64,000 nucleotides of DNA from Afipia felis ATCC 53690. GTDB lineage: Bacteria; Pseudomonadota; Alphaproteobacteria; Rhizobiales; Xanthobacteraceae. Below, one piece after another: positions 16,156-25,442 of this stretch. Every line of letters starts with the position of its first letter. The stretch's first letter is position 1. The translations under genes and the position numbers were made by a program. Under the pieces are notes generated by a model. That model was given only the letters and a program-made list of their open reading frames with translations. It was not told the DNA's origin and searched no databases. The stretch spans positions 1,922,001-1,986,000 of the forward strand of contig NZ_KB375270.1 of NCBI RefSeq assembly GCF_000314735.2. Direction: 5' to 3'.

Positions 16156-18414
16156 ATGACGTGTTGTACATCCGCCGGAGGCATTGCACTGACGGTGGCG
16201 AACGACATCAATAAGGACGGCGAGATTCTGCTGGCAAGCCGGTTGGTCGGCGACGGCATCCGTCAGACCGACCTCTCGGTGCCGTCCATTCACTGCGGCG
16301 CCTGCATCCGCAATGTGGAGACTGCGCTCAGCGCGCTGCCCGGCGTCGAAGCCGCGCGCGTCAATCTGTCAACCAAGCGCGCAACCATTCGCTGGCGCGA
16401 CGGCACGCCGCCTCCTTTTATCGAGACGCTGCGCCGGGCAGGCTACGACGCGCACGTCTACGACGCAGGCGCGGAGGTCAAGGACACCGTGTTCGGCGAG
16501 CTTGTCCGCGCACTCGCGGTTGCCGGTTTTGCCGCCAGCAATATCATGCTGCTTTCGGTGTCGGTCTGGTCCGGAGCCGACGACGCGACGCGCGACCTGT
16601 TTCACGCGATCTCCGCCGCCATCGCACTTCCCACGCTCGCCTATTCCGGCCGCGTGTTCTTCCGTTCCGCATGGCGTGCGCTGCGCCACGGTCGTACCAA
16701 CATGGACGTGCCGATTTCGATCGGCGTGCTGCTCGCCTTCGGCATGAGTGTCTACGAGACCCTCACCCACGGCCCGCATGCTTATTTCGATGCATCGGTC
16801 ACGTTGCTGTTCTTCCTGCTGATCGGCCGCACACTCGACCATCTAATGCGGGAAAAAGCGCGCACCGCCGTCAAGGGACTTGCGAGCCTCGCCTCACGCG
16901 GCGCGCTGGTGCTGCAACCGGACGGCGGTCACATCTATACACCGATCAACGAGATCGCCCCCGGCATGACAATCATGCTCGCGGCCGGTGAACGCGTTCC
17001 CGTCGATGCGCAAGTTCTCGCCGGCCGCTCCGATATCGACAGCGCGCTGTTGAGCGGAGAAAGCGCACCGGTTGCAGTCGCGCCGGGCACTCAGCTTCAA
17101 GCCGGCGTGCTGAATCTCACAGGTCCGCTGACGCTTACAGCTACGGCAGCTGCAAAGGATTCGGCGCTCGCCGACATGGTACGCCTGATGGAAGCAGCGG
17201 AAACGGGCCGCTCCACCTATCGCCGGATCGCAGACCGCGCTTCGCAGCTCTATGCACCCGCCGTGCACGCCACGGCATTCCTCACCTTCATTGGCTGGAT
17301 GATCGTTTCGGGCGATCTGCATCGCGCCGTCACCATCGCTATCGCGGTGCTCATCATCACATGCCCTTGCGCGCTAGGCCTTGCTGTACCGATGGTGCAG
17401 GTGATGGCGGCCCGCCGCCTGTTCGAGAACGGCATTCTGCTCAAGGACGGCGGTGCGCTGGAACGTCTCGGGGAAGTCGACGCCATCGTGTTCGACAAGA
17501 CCGGGACACTGACCTCCGGCACGCCGCGCCTGATGAATCCGGCTGCTATCGATCCCGCATTACTGAAGATCGCAGCCGCCATCGCGGTTCATTCCCGCCA
17601 CCCTTATTCGCGCGCGATCGGGGCAGCCTGCCCCGCCAACTCCTTCCAACCTCTTGAACCGAACGCGGTTACCGAACATCCCGGCTGCGGGCTCGAAGCA
17701 CGGATCGGTTCGCATCTCTATCGCCTCGGCCGCGCGGGCTGGGCACTGTCCGATTCCTCATCCAGCTCGGAAGATGGACTTGTTCTTGCCATGGACGGCG
17801 CACCACTGACGCGTTTCCAGTTCGAAGATCATCTGCGCGGCGGCACGCACGACGCACTGGCAGCGCTGAAGCAGGATTTCAGCATCGAGATTCTGTCCGG
17901 CGACCATGATGCGGCAGTCGGCCGGGTCGCCGACACGCTCGACCTTCGTTACGCGGCGGGGATGCTGCCCGCTGGCAAGGTCGCGCGCATCGGTGATATC
18001 GAAGCCAGTGGCCAAAAGGTTCTGATGGTCGGCGACGGATTGAACGACGCACCTGCGCTCGCCGCAGCCCACGCCTCGATGGCGCCTGCGACCGCAGCTG
18101 ATATCGGCCGCAACGCCGCCGATCTGGTTTTCCTCCACGAAAGCCTGAACGCTGTCCCGCAAGCCATCGGTATCGCGCGAGAAGCTGCAAAGCTCGTCCG
18201 ACAGAACCTGATGCTTGCGGTCGGCTACAATCTGATCGCGGTGCCGATTGCGATCCTGGGATATGTCACGCCGCTGATCGCAGCGATTGCGATGTCGCTG
18301 TCTTCGATCGTCGTCATCGCCAATGCCTTACGGCTTGGCGGCCACCGCGCGCCGACGAAATCGGCAGCGTCGCCCGTAAACCGCCTTTCTTTACAGGCCG
18401 CAAAGCACGTGTGA
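16156..18414 (+). CDS. fixI: Copper-transporting P1B-type ATPase FixI/CcoI
   Basis: FixI moves copper across the inner membrane for assembly of cbb3-type oxidase. At 752 residues it has an N-terminal CC motif (MTCCTSAGG), a heavy-metal-associated domain (PSIHCGACIRNVETAL), the ion-binding ITCPCALGLAVP, the phosphorylated Asp in DKTGTLTSG, and GDGLNDAPALAAA. The ATG 16156 is preceded by GGAGA, making the TTG at 16141 unlikely. In related bacteria it follows fixNOQP and fixGH and is followed by fixS; here neither is present. The copper-type assignment rests on the CPC motif and the FixI-like N-terminus. Confidence 0.88.
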   Translation: MTCCTSAGGIALTVANDINKDGEILLASRLVGDGIRQTDLSVPSIHCGACIRNVETALSALPGVEAARVNLSTKRATIRWRDGTPPPFIETLRRAGYDAHVYDAGAEVKDTVFGELVRALAVAGFAASNIMLLSVSVWSGADDATRDLFHAISAAIALPTLAYSGRVFFRSAWRALRHGRTNMDVPISIGVLLAFGMSVYETLTHGPHAYFDASVTLLFFLLIGRTLDHLMREKARTAVKGLASLASRGALVLQPDGGHIYTPINEIAPGMTIMLAAGERVPVDAQVLAGRSDIDSALLSGESAPVAVAPGTQLQAGVLNLTGPLTLTATAAAKDSALADMVRLMEAAETGRSTYRRIADRASQLYAPAVHATAFLTFIGWMIVSGDLHRAVTIAIAVLIITCPCALGLAVPMVQVMAARRLFENGILLKDGGALERLGEVDAIVFDKTGTLTSGTPRLMNPAAIDPALLKIAAAIAVHSRHPYSRAIGAACPANSFQPLEPNAVTEHPGCGLEARIGSHLYRLGRAGWALSDSSSSSEDGLVLAMDGAPLTRFQFEDHLRGGTHDALAALKQDFSIEILSGDHDAAVGRVADTLDLRYAAGMLPAGKVARIGDIEASGQKVLMVGDGLNDAPALAAAHASMAPATAADIGRNAADLVFLHESLNAVPQAIGIAREAAKLVRQNLMLAVGYNLIAVPIAILGYVTPLIAAIAMSLSSIVVIANALRLGGHRAPTKSAASPVNRLSLQAAKHV

Positions 18415-18441
18415 CGCAGGCATCCGAAACGTAGAAAAACT

Positions 18442-21400
18442 TCAGCCGATGGTCATCAGGCTGGCATTGCCGCCAGCCGCTGCGGTGTTGATCGAAACTG
18501 AAACCTCCCTCAGCAGCCAATTCAGGCAATATGCATTCGGATCGCTGGCGATTTCATCGGTACTGGCGGACTGAACAAGCATCAGCGGTCCCGGCAGTGC
18601 TGCGATCCTGCGGTTGATAATCCGCACACGCGCAGCATCGGCCTCGATGAGCGCGCCTGCGAACGGCCCGTCAGCCTGCCAATCCGAGGTCCAGCTCACA
18701 CGCGCCGCAACGCTGGCCGGCAAGCCTCGAAGCCTATCCTGAAAACCGCTCGCGGCATCGATCACGAGTTGATTTCCCGTCGCCAGCGCCGCCGCCATCT
18801 GACTGCGAAGACCGGCCTCCGTCGCAGGGACAAGCAGAATCCGGCCGCGCGGATGCAGCGCATAGAGATTACGTTCGCCGACTGGCCCGGGCAATTCCAT
18901 CTGAAGGCCAAGTCCCGCGTGCCTGGTGATATTAAGCGCTACTTCCGCCTCCGCGCTCAATCCCTTGCCGGACAGCCAGGCCGCGTATTCGCGCAGTGCC
19001 GGATCGGTATGCGTCGAACCATGCTGCGGAAGGGTCGGCGCCTTGCGAACGAGACGTCCGAGATAAAGTGGCCCGCCCGCTTTGGGCCCGGTGCCGGACA
19101 GCCCGTGACCGCCGAACGGCTGCACGCCAACCACCGCGCCGATGATGTTGCGATTGACGTAGACGTTACCGGCTTCGATACGACTCGTGACATGTGTGAT
19201 CGTTTCATCGAGACGTGTATGCAGGCCAAAGGTCAGCCCGTAGCCGGTGCCGTTGATCTCATCGATCAGGCGATCAAGATCGGCGCGGGGAAAGCGGATG
19301 ATATGCAATACCGGGCCGAAGACCTCGCGCTTGAGATCGGAGAGTGCATTGATCTCGATGATGGTCGGCGGAACGAAAGTTCCATTTTCCGCATCCGCAG
19401 GCAGCGGCAGTTGCTCAGTCTTGCAACCGAGGCCGCGCATCCGCTCGATATGCCGGTTGATTCCGTCTCTCGCCTCGGTCGTGATAACCGGGCCAACATC
19501 GACCTTGAGCCGATCCGTCTTGCCAAGTGTCAGCTCCTGCAAAGCGCCTTTCAACATCGTCAAGGTGCGATCAGCGATATCCTGCTGCAGGCAAAGTACG
19601 CGCAGCGCCGAACAGCGCTGACCGGCACTGTCGAAGGCCGAAGCGATGACGTCGCCGACGACCTGCTCGGCGAGCGCGGAGGAATCCACGATCATCGCAT
19701 TCTGCCCGCCGGTCTCCGCAATCAGCGGAATCGGCTTGCCGGAGTCAGACAAACGTTCCGCCAACTGCGCCTGAATGAGACGCGCGACTTCTGTCGAGCC
19801 GGTGAACATGACGCCGGCGATCTGGGGCGCGCCGACAAGCGCTGCACCAAGGCCTCCATCGCCCGGCACGAACTGCAGCGCGCCGCGCGGCACGCCGGCC
19901 TCGTGCAGAATCTTCACACTCTCATACGCGATGAGCGGAGTCTCCTCGGCGGGCTTGGCAAGCACCGCATTGCCGGTGACGAGGGCGGCTGCGACCTGCC
20001 CGGTGAAGATCGCGAGCGGAAAATTCCACGGACTTATGCAGACGACGGGGCCGAGCGGCAAATGCGACGGACCTAGCATGCGGCGTGCCTGGCCCGCATA
20101 GTAGCGCAAGAAATCGACCGCCTCGCGCACCTCGCTGATCGCGTTAGCCGCCGACTTGCCGGCTTCGCGCATGATGACGCCCATCAGCGTTTCAATACGC
20201 GCTTGCATGATGTCCGCTGCCTTATCGAGGCAGGCCGCGCGTTCAATGGGCGAGATCGCCGCCCATGATTCAGCATGCTCCGCCGCCAAAGCGACGATGC
20301 GTTCGGCGTCCTCCGCTCCTACCTCGGTGACGCGACCAACAACGTCACGATGATCAGCAGGGTTCAGCACGTCGCGCGTCGCGCCGCTGATCCTGCCGTC
20401 GGCGACAAGCGGCCGCGCATGCCATGGCACTTCAACGGTGGCTGCAAGTGCGTTCGACAGGTGCGCGAGCGTGGCCTCGTTCGACAGATCAAGGCCTTGC
20501 GAATTCCTGCGCGCGCGTCCGTACAACGCGGATGGCAGTGCAATCTGCTCATGCGGCGCGCCGACCACTGGCATCGCGGCAACGATATCGACCGGATCTG
20601 TGACCAGCGATTCAACTGTGACGGTGGGATCGGAGATACGGTGCACGAAAGACGAATTGGCACCGTTCTCCAGCAGGCGGCGGACGAGATACGCCAATAG
20701 TGTCTCGTGCGTGCCGACCGGCGCATAGATGCGACAGGGCCGGTCGAGCTTACCTTTTCCGACGACTTCTTCATAAAGCGGCTCGCCCATGCCGTGCAGA
20801 CACTGGAGTTCATAGCGGCCGACCGCGAAGTCAGGGCCGGCGAGATGATAGATCGTCGCGAGGCTCTGCGCGTTATGCGTCGCGAATTGCGGGAAGATCG
20901 CATCCGGCGCGCCCAACAGCTTGCGTGAACAGGCGACGTAAGCGACGTCGGTGTGGATCTTGCGCGTATAGACCGGGAAGTCCTCCAGCCCGTCGACCTG
21001 CGCACGCTTGATTTCGGCATCCCAATAAGCGCCCTTGACGAGACGCACCATCATCCGTCGGTGGGAGCGGCGTGCGAGATCGATAATGTAATCGAGTACG
21101 AAGGGGCACCGCTTGCCATAAGCCTGCACCGCGAAGCCGAGACCGTTCCAGCCGTTCAGGCTTTCGTCGAAGCTGATCTCTTCGAGAAGGTCGAGCGACA
21201 ACTCCAACCGATCCGCTTCTTCAGCATCGATGTTGAGACCGATGTCACAGGACCTGGCAAGCCGCGCCAGTCCGCGCACGCGTGGCAGCAGTTCGTCCAT
21301 CACACGAGCGCCCTGCGCGCGCGTATAGCGCGGATGCAGCGCCGAGAGCTTGATCGAGATGCCGGGGCCTCCATAGACGCCGCGCCCGTTCGACACCCTG

Positions 21401-22143
21401 CCGATGGCGTGGATCGCAGTCTCATACTCGCGATAGTAGAGATCGGCGTCAGCGGCCGTCATGGCCGCTTCGCCCAGCATGTCATAGGAATAGCGGAAGC
21501 CTCGCGCTTCCAACGGACGGGCTCGCTCCAGCGCTTCGTCGATCGTCTCACCCATGACGAACTGCTCGCCCATCATGCGCATCGCCATATCGACGCCGTG
21601 CCGGATCACCGGCTCGCCGCAACGCGCGATCAGCCGCGTCAGCGCCGCGGCGAGGCTGTGGCCATTCGCCGTCGAGGTCAGCCTGCCGGTGACGACGAGC
21701 CCCCAGGTCGCGGCATTGACGAACAGCGAGCGTCCGCCATCGAGATGAGATGCCCAGTCGCCTTCCGCGATCTTGTCGCGGATCAGCGCGTCGCGCGTCG
21801 CCGCATCGGGAATACGCAGCAGCGCCTCGGCAAGGCACATCAGCGCAACGCCCTCCTGACTGGAGAGCGAATACTCCTGAACCAACGCTTCGACGCCCGT
21901 ACCTTTGTCCTTGGCGCGCAGCGTCTCGACCAGCCTGCGTGCCGTGCGCGCGATGTCCTGCTTCGTGTCCTGCGGAAGCGTCGCCGCAGCAACCAGCGGC
22001 GGCAGGCATTCCGGCTCTGGACGGCGATAGGCCGCGGTGACGGCCTCACGCAGTGCGCTCTGCGACCGGATCGGCGGCGCGAATTCCGCGAAAGGCCGAG
22101 TGGTCGCCCTTTGTGAGGCCCTGTCGTGCGCTGTGCTGGACAT
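18442..22143 (-). CDS. putA: Bifunctional proline utilization protein PutA
   Basis: PutA oxidises proline to glutamate in two steps with FAD and NAD. At 1233 residues it has the proline dehydrogenase barrel (RLVKGAYWDAEIKRAQ and YELQCLHGMG), then the glutamate-semialdehyde dehydrogenase domain (ETGGQNAMIVD, and SAGQRCSALRVL with the catalytic Cys). A C-terminal extension after about residue 990 resembles the ALDH-like tail of long PutA. No ribbon-helix-helix DNA-binding domain precedes it, so it should not repress its own gene. The start 22143 is chosen for the N-terminus MSSTAHDRASQ; its ribosome site is weak. Confidence 0.93.
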   Translation of the reverse strand: MSSTAHDRASQRATTRPFAEFAPPIRSQSALREAVTAAYRRPEPECLPPLVAAATLPQDTKQDIARTARRLVETLRAKDKGTGVEALVQEYSLSSQEGVALMCLAEALLRIPDAATRDALIRDKIAEGDWASHLDGGRSLFVNAATWGLVVTGRLTSTANGHSLAAALTRLIARCGEPVIRHGVDMAMRMMGEQFVMGETIDEALERARPLEARGFRYSYDMLGEAAMTAADADLYYREYETAIHAIGRVSNGRGVYGGPGISIKLSALHPRYTRAQGARVMDELLPRVRGLARLARSCDIGLNIDAEEADRLELSLDLLEEISFDESLNGWNGLGFAVQAYGKRCPFVLDYIIDLARRSHRRMMVRLVKGAYWDAEIKRAQVDGLEDFPVYTRKIHTDVAYVACSRKLLGAPDAIFPQFATHNAQSLATIYHLAGPDFAVGRYELQCLHGMGEPLYEEVVGKGKLDRPCRIYAPVGTHETLLAYLVRRLLENGANSSFVHRISDPTVTVESLVTDPVDIVAAMPVVGAPHEQIALPSALYGRARRNSQGLDLSNEATLAHLSNALAATVEVPWHARPLVADGRISGATRDVLNPADHRDVVGRVTEVGAEDAERIVALAAEHAESWAAISPIERAACLDKAADIMQARIETLMGVIMREAGKSAANAISEVREAVDFLRYYAGQARRMLGPSHLPLGPVVCISPWNFPLAIFTGQVAAALVTGNAVLAKPAEETPLIAYESVKILHEAGVPRGALQFVPGDGGLGAALVGAPQIAGVMFTGSTEVARLIQAQLAERLSDSGKPIPLIAETGGQNAMIVDSSALAEQVVGDVIASAFDSAGQRCSALRVLCLQQDIADRTLTMLKGALQELTLGKTDRLKVDVGPVITTEARDGINRHIERMRGLGCKTEQLPLPADAENGTFVPPTIIEINALSDLKREVFGPVLHIIRFPRADLDRLIDEINGTGYGLTFGLHTRLDETITHVTSRIEAGNVYVNRNIIGAVVGVQPFGGHGLSGTGPKAGGPLYLGRLVRKAPTLPQHGSTHTDPALREYAAWLSGKGLSAEAEVALNITRHAGLGLQMELPGPVGERNLYALHPRGRILLVPATEAGLRSQMAAALATGNQLVIDAASGFQDRLRGLPASVAARVSWTSDWQADGPFAGALIEADAARVRIINRRIAALPGPLMLVQSASTDEIASDPNAYCLNWLLREVSVSINTAAAGGNASLMTIG

Positions 22144-22455
22144 ACTCAGAAGAAGTAAGGAGGCGTTGCCGAACCGTCCATAGAACTCAGCACCTCGGCC
22201 AATGTGGTGATGCAGTCCGTTAAAGATGGCGGCCACGATGCTCCAAACAGGTTACGTCCCCGGTCCGAGGCAGCATCGCCGTCAAATAACAATGTGGGTG
22301 TGTCACAGCGCCAAATCTATAATTATTGATTTTAAATGTTTGATGCGATAGCGTGCGATGACATTACGTCGAAAGACTAAAATTCACGGAAATTCAATAT
22401 GATAGCCCGTGAGCGATAGCCGCGCCGACTGCACCACCCAAGGCTGACAAGATTG
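22144..22455. other. 312-nt divergent intergenic region
   Basis: The region separates putA (leftward) from a GntR gene (rightward). It is AT-rich around 22310-22390 and contains TATAAT at 22318-22323, but no convincing -35 at normal spacing. No ORF of its own, RNA element or repeat was found. It presumably holds the promoters of both genes. Confidence 0.4.
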
Positions 22456-23187
22456 ATGTCCGTACAGATCGTCCAGCGCCAATCTCTCCATGAATCCCTC
22501 GTGGCACCATTGCGAGAGATGATCCTTCAAGGAGAGTTGCGCCCCGGCGAAAAGGTCCCCGAGGAGCAGCTTTGCGAACGCTTTGGGGTTTCCCGCACGC
22601 CCATTCGCGAAGCACTCAAGGTATTGGCTGCCGAGGGCGTGTTGCAGATTCTTCCGCACCGCGGTGCGATCGTTGCACGGATTACCGAGGAGCAAATTGA
22701 GGAGCTGTTTCCGATTATGGCGTCCTTGGAGCGCCTGGCGGGGCTCCTCGCATGCGAACGCATTTCCAACGCCGATGTCCGCCGAGTTCGTGCATTGCAT
22801 GACAAAATGATGCAGCACTTTAAAAGCGGAAACGAGTCGGAGTATCTGCGTCAGAACAGGTTGATCCACGAAGCCTTCTTCGAAATCGCAGGGAACACAA
22901 TGCTCTCTGCGCTCTATCAGCAAATCCTGACCCGTATCCATGTGTGCCGCTTTGTTGTGCGCAAAAGCCCCGAGCATTGGCAACGCGCCGTGGCCGAACA
23001 TGAGCAGATGATCGAGCTTCTGGAAGCGCGAGACGGAGCCAAGCTGGCTGCCTTGCTCGAATTTCATATCATGGGCACGACAGCAGGCATCGCTCGGGAA
23101 TCCATCGGGAAATCGGAGCATCAGTCGGAGGCATCCGGCATGGCGTCCAAGCGTAGTCGCAAAGGACGCGAACGCACATCCGCTTGA
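22456..23187 (+). CDS. GntR-family regulator (FCD subfamily)
   Basis: The product is 243 residues. The N-terminal winged helix includes GELRPGEKVPEEQLCERFGVSRTPIREALKVL, and residues about 85-215 form the helical FCD ligand domain (with H-x3-D/E-type metal positions in LRQNRLIHEAFFEIAGN and a His in AVAEHEQMIELL). It is followed on the same strand by a CoA-transferase and a crotonase gene 90 nt downstream, so it probably controls them in response to an acid or its CoA ester. The ATG 22456 directly follows a TTG. A clear operator was not found. Confidence 0.85.
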   Translation: MSVQIVQRQSLHESLVAPLREMILQGELRPGEKVPEEQLCERFGVSRTPIREALKVLAAEGVLQILPHRGAIVARITEEQIEELFPIMASLERLAGLLACERISNADVRRVRALHDKMMQHFKSGNESEYLRQNRLIHEAFFEIAGNTMLSALYQQILTRIHVCRFVVRKSPEHWQRAVAEHEQMIELLEARDGAKLAALLEFHIMGTTAGIARESIGKSEHQSEASGMASKRSRKGRERTSA

Positions 23188-23277
23188 CCGGGGAATCTAC
23201 ATGAACTCCTCGGGCGCCTGAACATAATCATTGATGACAAGTCAGCCACGGCCCGCCGCGGCACGGAGAACGATACG

Positions 23278-24549
23278 ATGAGTAACGATACAGGCCATAC
23301 CTCTTCCTCGTATGCCGGTGCGAAGCCGAAGGCTGCAAATACTGCGGGAGCCCGTCCGCTTCCTCTCGCCGGCGTGCGTGTGCTCGATGTGAGCCAGGTC
23401 ATGGCTGGCCCTTACAGTTGCATGCTGCTCGGCGACATCGGTGCGGACGTGATCAAGATCGAGCCGCCGGTCACGGGTGACCAGACTCGTGGCGCCATGG
23501 GATTCAAGATGAAGGGGCCCGACAGCATGGGCTTCCTCAACATGAACAGGAACAAGCGTTCAGTCGCCGTCAACCTCAAGAGCGAGGCAGGCCGCGAGGT
23601 CTTCTACAAGTTGGTAGAAAGCGCCGACATCCTCGTCGAGAACTATCGGCCCGGCGTGATGAGGAAGCTGAAGTGCGATTATGAGACGCTGAGCAAAATC
23701 AATCCGCGCCTTGTCTATGCTTCGATCTCTGGCTTCGGCCAGACCGGCCCTTGGGCTGAACGACCCGGCTTCGACCTGATGGCACAAGCCATGTCTGGCG
23801 TCATGAGCGTCACCGGCCACCCCGGCGGCCCGCCGGTGAAGGCCGGCGTCCCGGTAGCGGATATCGGATGCGCCCTCTTCGCCACCTACGGCGTGCTCGC
23901 TGCCTATATCGGCGCCAAGAACACAGGCGTGGGACAGTACATCGACGCATCCTTGTTCGAGGCGGCGCTCGCCTTCTCTGTCTGGGACATATCCGAATAC
24001 TGGGGCCGCGGTACGCAGCCGATCCCGCTCGGCACCGCCAATCGGATGAGCGCGCCCTATCAGGCCATGAAGTCGAAGGACGGTCACTTCGTCATGGGGG
24101 CAACCAACCAGAAGCTATGGACGCAGCTCTGCGAAGTGCTCGACCGCAAGGAGCTGCTTGAAGATCCGCGTTTCCGGACCAATCCGGATCGTCTTGCCAA
24201 CCGGGAAGAGTTGGTCGAGGAATTGGAGAAAACCTTTGTAACGCGTACGTCGGATGAGTGGGTCACAAACCTGCTTGCCGTCGGGATTCCCGCCGGCACC
24301 ATGTACACCTATCCCGAAGCCTTCGAGAGCGAACATGGACGCCATCGCCATATGCGAATGGAGATCGACCATCCTAACGAGGGCAAGGTGTCCAACATCG
24401 GCTTTGCTGTGAAGCTTTCCGGCACGCCGCAACAGGTTCGCCTCCATCCACCGCTCCTTGGAGAGCACACTGCTTCCGTTCTGAGCGAGATCGGCCTCGA
24501 TGCCGATGCAGTCGAGAAATTCACAGCCCGCGGAGCCTTTGCACTATGA
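23278..24549 (+). CDS. CaiB/BaiF family (class III) CoA-transferase
   Basis: These enzymes move CoA between carboxylic acids through an enzyme-bound anhydride on an Asp. The product has 423 residues. The N-terminal half has PLAGVRVLDVSQVMAGPYSCMLLGDIGADVIKIEPP and the NRNKRSVAVNLKS strand. The catalytic Asp is expected in RPGFDLMAQAMSG, and the C-terminal part has ADIGCALFATYGVLAA. It overlaps the next gene (a crotonase) by 4 nt, ATGA, so the two enzymes should act on the same acyl chain. The substrate is unknown. Confidence 0.9.
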   Translation: MSNDTGHTSSSYAGAKPKAANTAGARPLPLAGVRVLDVSQVMAGPYSCMLLGDIGADVIKIEPPVTGDQTRGAMGFKMKGPDSMGFLNMNRNKRSVAVNLKSEAGREVFYKLVESADILVENYRPGVMRKLKCDYETLSKINPRLVYASISGFGQTGPWAERPGFDLMAQAMSGVMSVTGHPGGPPVKAGVPVADIGCALFATYGVLAAYIGAKNTGVGQYIDASLFEAALAFSVWDISEYWGRGTQPIPLGTANRMSAPYQAMKSKDGHFVMGATNQKLWTQLCEVLDRKELLEDPRFRTNPDRLANREELVEELEKTFVTRTSDEWVTNLLAVGIPAGTMYTYPEAFESEHGRHRHMRMEIDHPNEGKVSNIGFAVKLSGTPQQVRLHPPLLGEHTASVLSEIGLDADAVEKFTARGAFAL

Positions 24550-25346
24550 ATGAGAGCATTAAGCCCGCCACCGCAATCGACGAAGGCACGGTGCGTTTCG
24601 AGATCGATGGTGCCATCGCGCGCCTGACATTCGACCGCCCGGCTGCCCGCAACGCCATGACTTGGCGGATGTATGAGGAACTTGCTGCAGCCTGTGAGGC
24701 AATCACCGCCAATCCCGAAGTCCGCGTGGCCGTTCTGCGCGGCGCCGGTGGCAAAGCCTTCGTCGCAGGCACGGACATCGAGCAATTCCGAGCCTTCTCC
24801 TCTGGTGACGATGGGGTCGCCTACGAGGAAAAAGTCGAGCGTTATGTCGGGCTTCTGGAGACCCTTCCGGTGCCGACCATCGCTGTGGTAGAGGGCTGGG
24901 CCGTCGGCGGCGGCATGGCGCTTTCCAATGCGTGCGACTTCCGTCTGGCTACGCCCGGTTCGCGTTTTGGTGTGCCGATTGCCCGCACGCTCGGCAATTG
25001 CCTGTCCGCCTCAAATGTTCGACGGCTTGTCGACACGCTCGGCGTCAGCCTCGTAAAGCGCATGTTGTTGCTTGCGGAGATGCCCACCGCCGAGGAGCTG
25101 CCGACGGGTTACCTGACCGTTGTGGCACCCGAGGCGCTTGATGCGCACCTCGCCGATCTCACCTCCCGTCTGGCGGCCTGCGCTCCCATTACCCTGCAGG
25201 TCACCAAGGAGATCATGCGCCGGCTCGCAGTCAACCCAAAGCCGGCCGATGCCGACTTGATCCGGCGGACCTACGGCAGCGCCGATTTTCATGAAGGCGT
25301 TGATGCGTTCGTCTCGAAGCGCGCCCCGCAGTGGCAGGGCAAATAG
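24546..25346 (+). CDS. Crotonase-superfamily enzyme lacking the usual Glu pair
   Basis: The product is 266 residues with the crotonase fold: FDRPAARNAMTWRM near the N-terminus, an oxyanion-hole Gly set in WAVGGGMALSNACDFRLA, and a typical helical C-terminus. In enoyl-CoA hydratases two Glu residues lie in GGGCELA and in the FGQPEVxLG helix; here the places read GGGMALS and FGVPIARTLG, so both are lost. Hydratase activity is doubtful; isomerase, decarboxylase, hydrolase or lyase activity is possible. It overlaps the CoA-transferase gene by 4 nt. Confidence 0.82.
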   Translation: MNESIKPATAIDEGTVRFEIDGAIARLTFDRPAARNAMTWRMYEELAAACEAITANPEVRVAVLRGAGGKAFVAGTDIEQFRAFSSGDDGVAYEEKVERYVGLLETLPVPTIAVVEGWAVGGGMALSNACDFRLATPGSRFGVPIARTLGNCLSASNVRRLVDTLGVSLVKRMLLLAEMPTAEELPTGYLTVVAPEALDAHLADLTSRLAACAPITLQVTKEIMRRLAVNPKPADADLIRRTYGSADFHEGVDAFVSKRAPQWQGK

Positions 25347-25361
25347 CCCGGCAACCGGGCT
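25345..25361 (+). terminator. Hairpin at the crotonase stop
   Basis: AGCCCGG and CCGGGCT pair perfectly (7 bp) around CAA, beginning at the end of the crotonase gene and followed by TTTC. It is a compact probable terminator. Confidence 0.55.
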
Positions 25362-25366
25362 TTCAG

Positions 25367-25395
25367 CTTGCGAATTTCATTTTGGAATTCGCAAG
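25367..25395. terminator. Second hairpin between convergent genes
   Basis: CTTGCGAATT (25367-25376) pairs perfectly with AATTCGCAAG (25386-25395), with a 9-nt loop containing TTTT. It lies between the crotonase gene and the converging GntR gene and could serve both directions. Confidence 0.5.
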
Positions 25396-25442
25396 TCGCC
25401 TCCGAAAGAAGAGCAGAATTCTTATAGCGCCTGTCTATACTT

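Noticed and set aside
18769..20076. Open frame of 435 codons on the plus strand inside putA
   Set aside because: It is antisense to the dehydrogenase domains of putA; it has no ribosome site and no recognisable motif.
22310..22330. Promoter with TATAAT at 22318-22323 for the GntR gene
   Set aside because: No -35 sequence at 16-18 nt was found; it may be chance in an AT-rich stretch.
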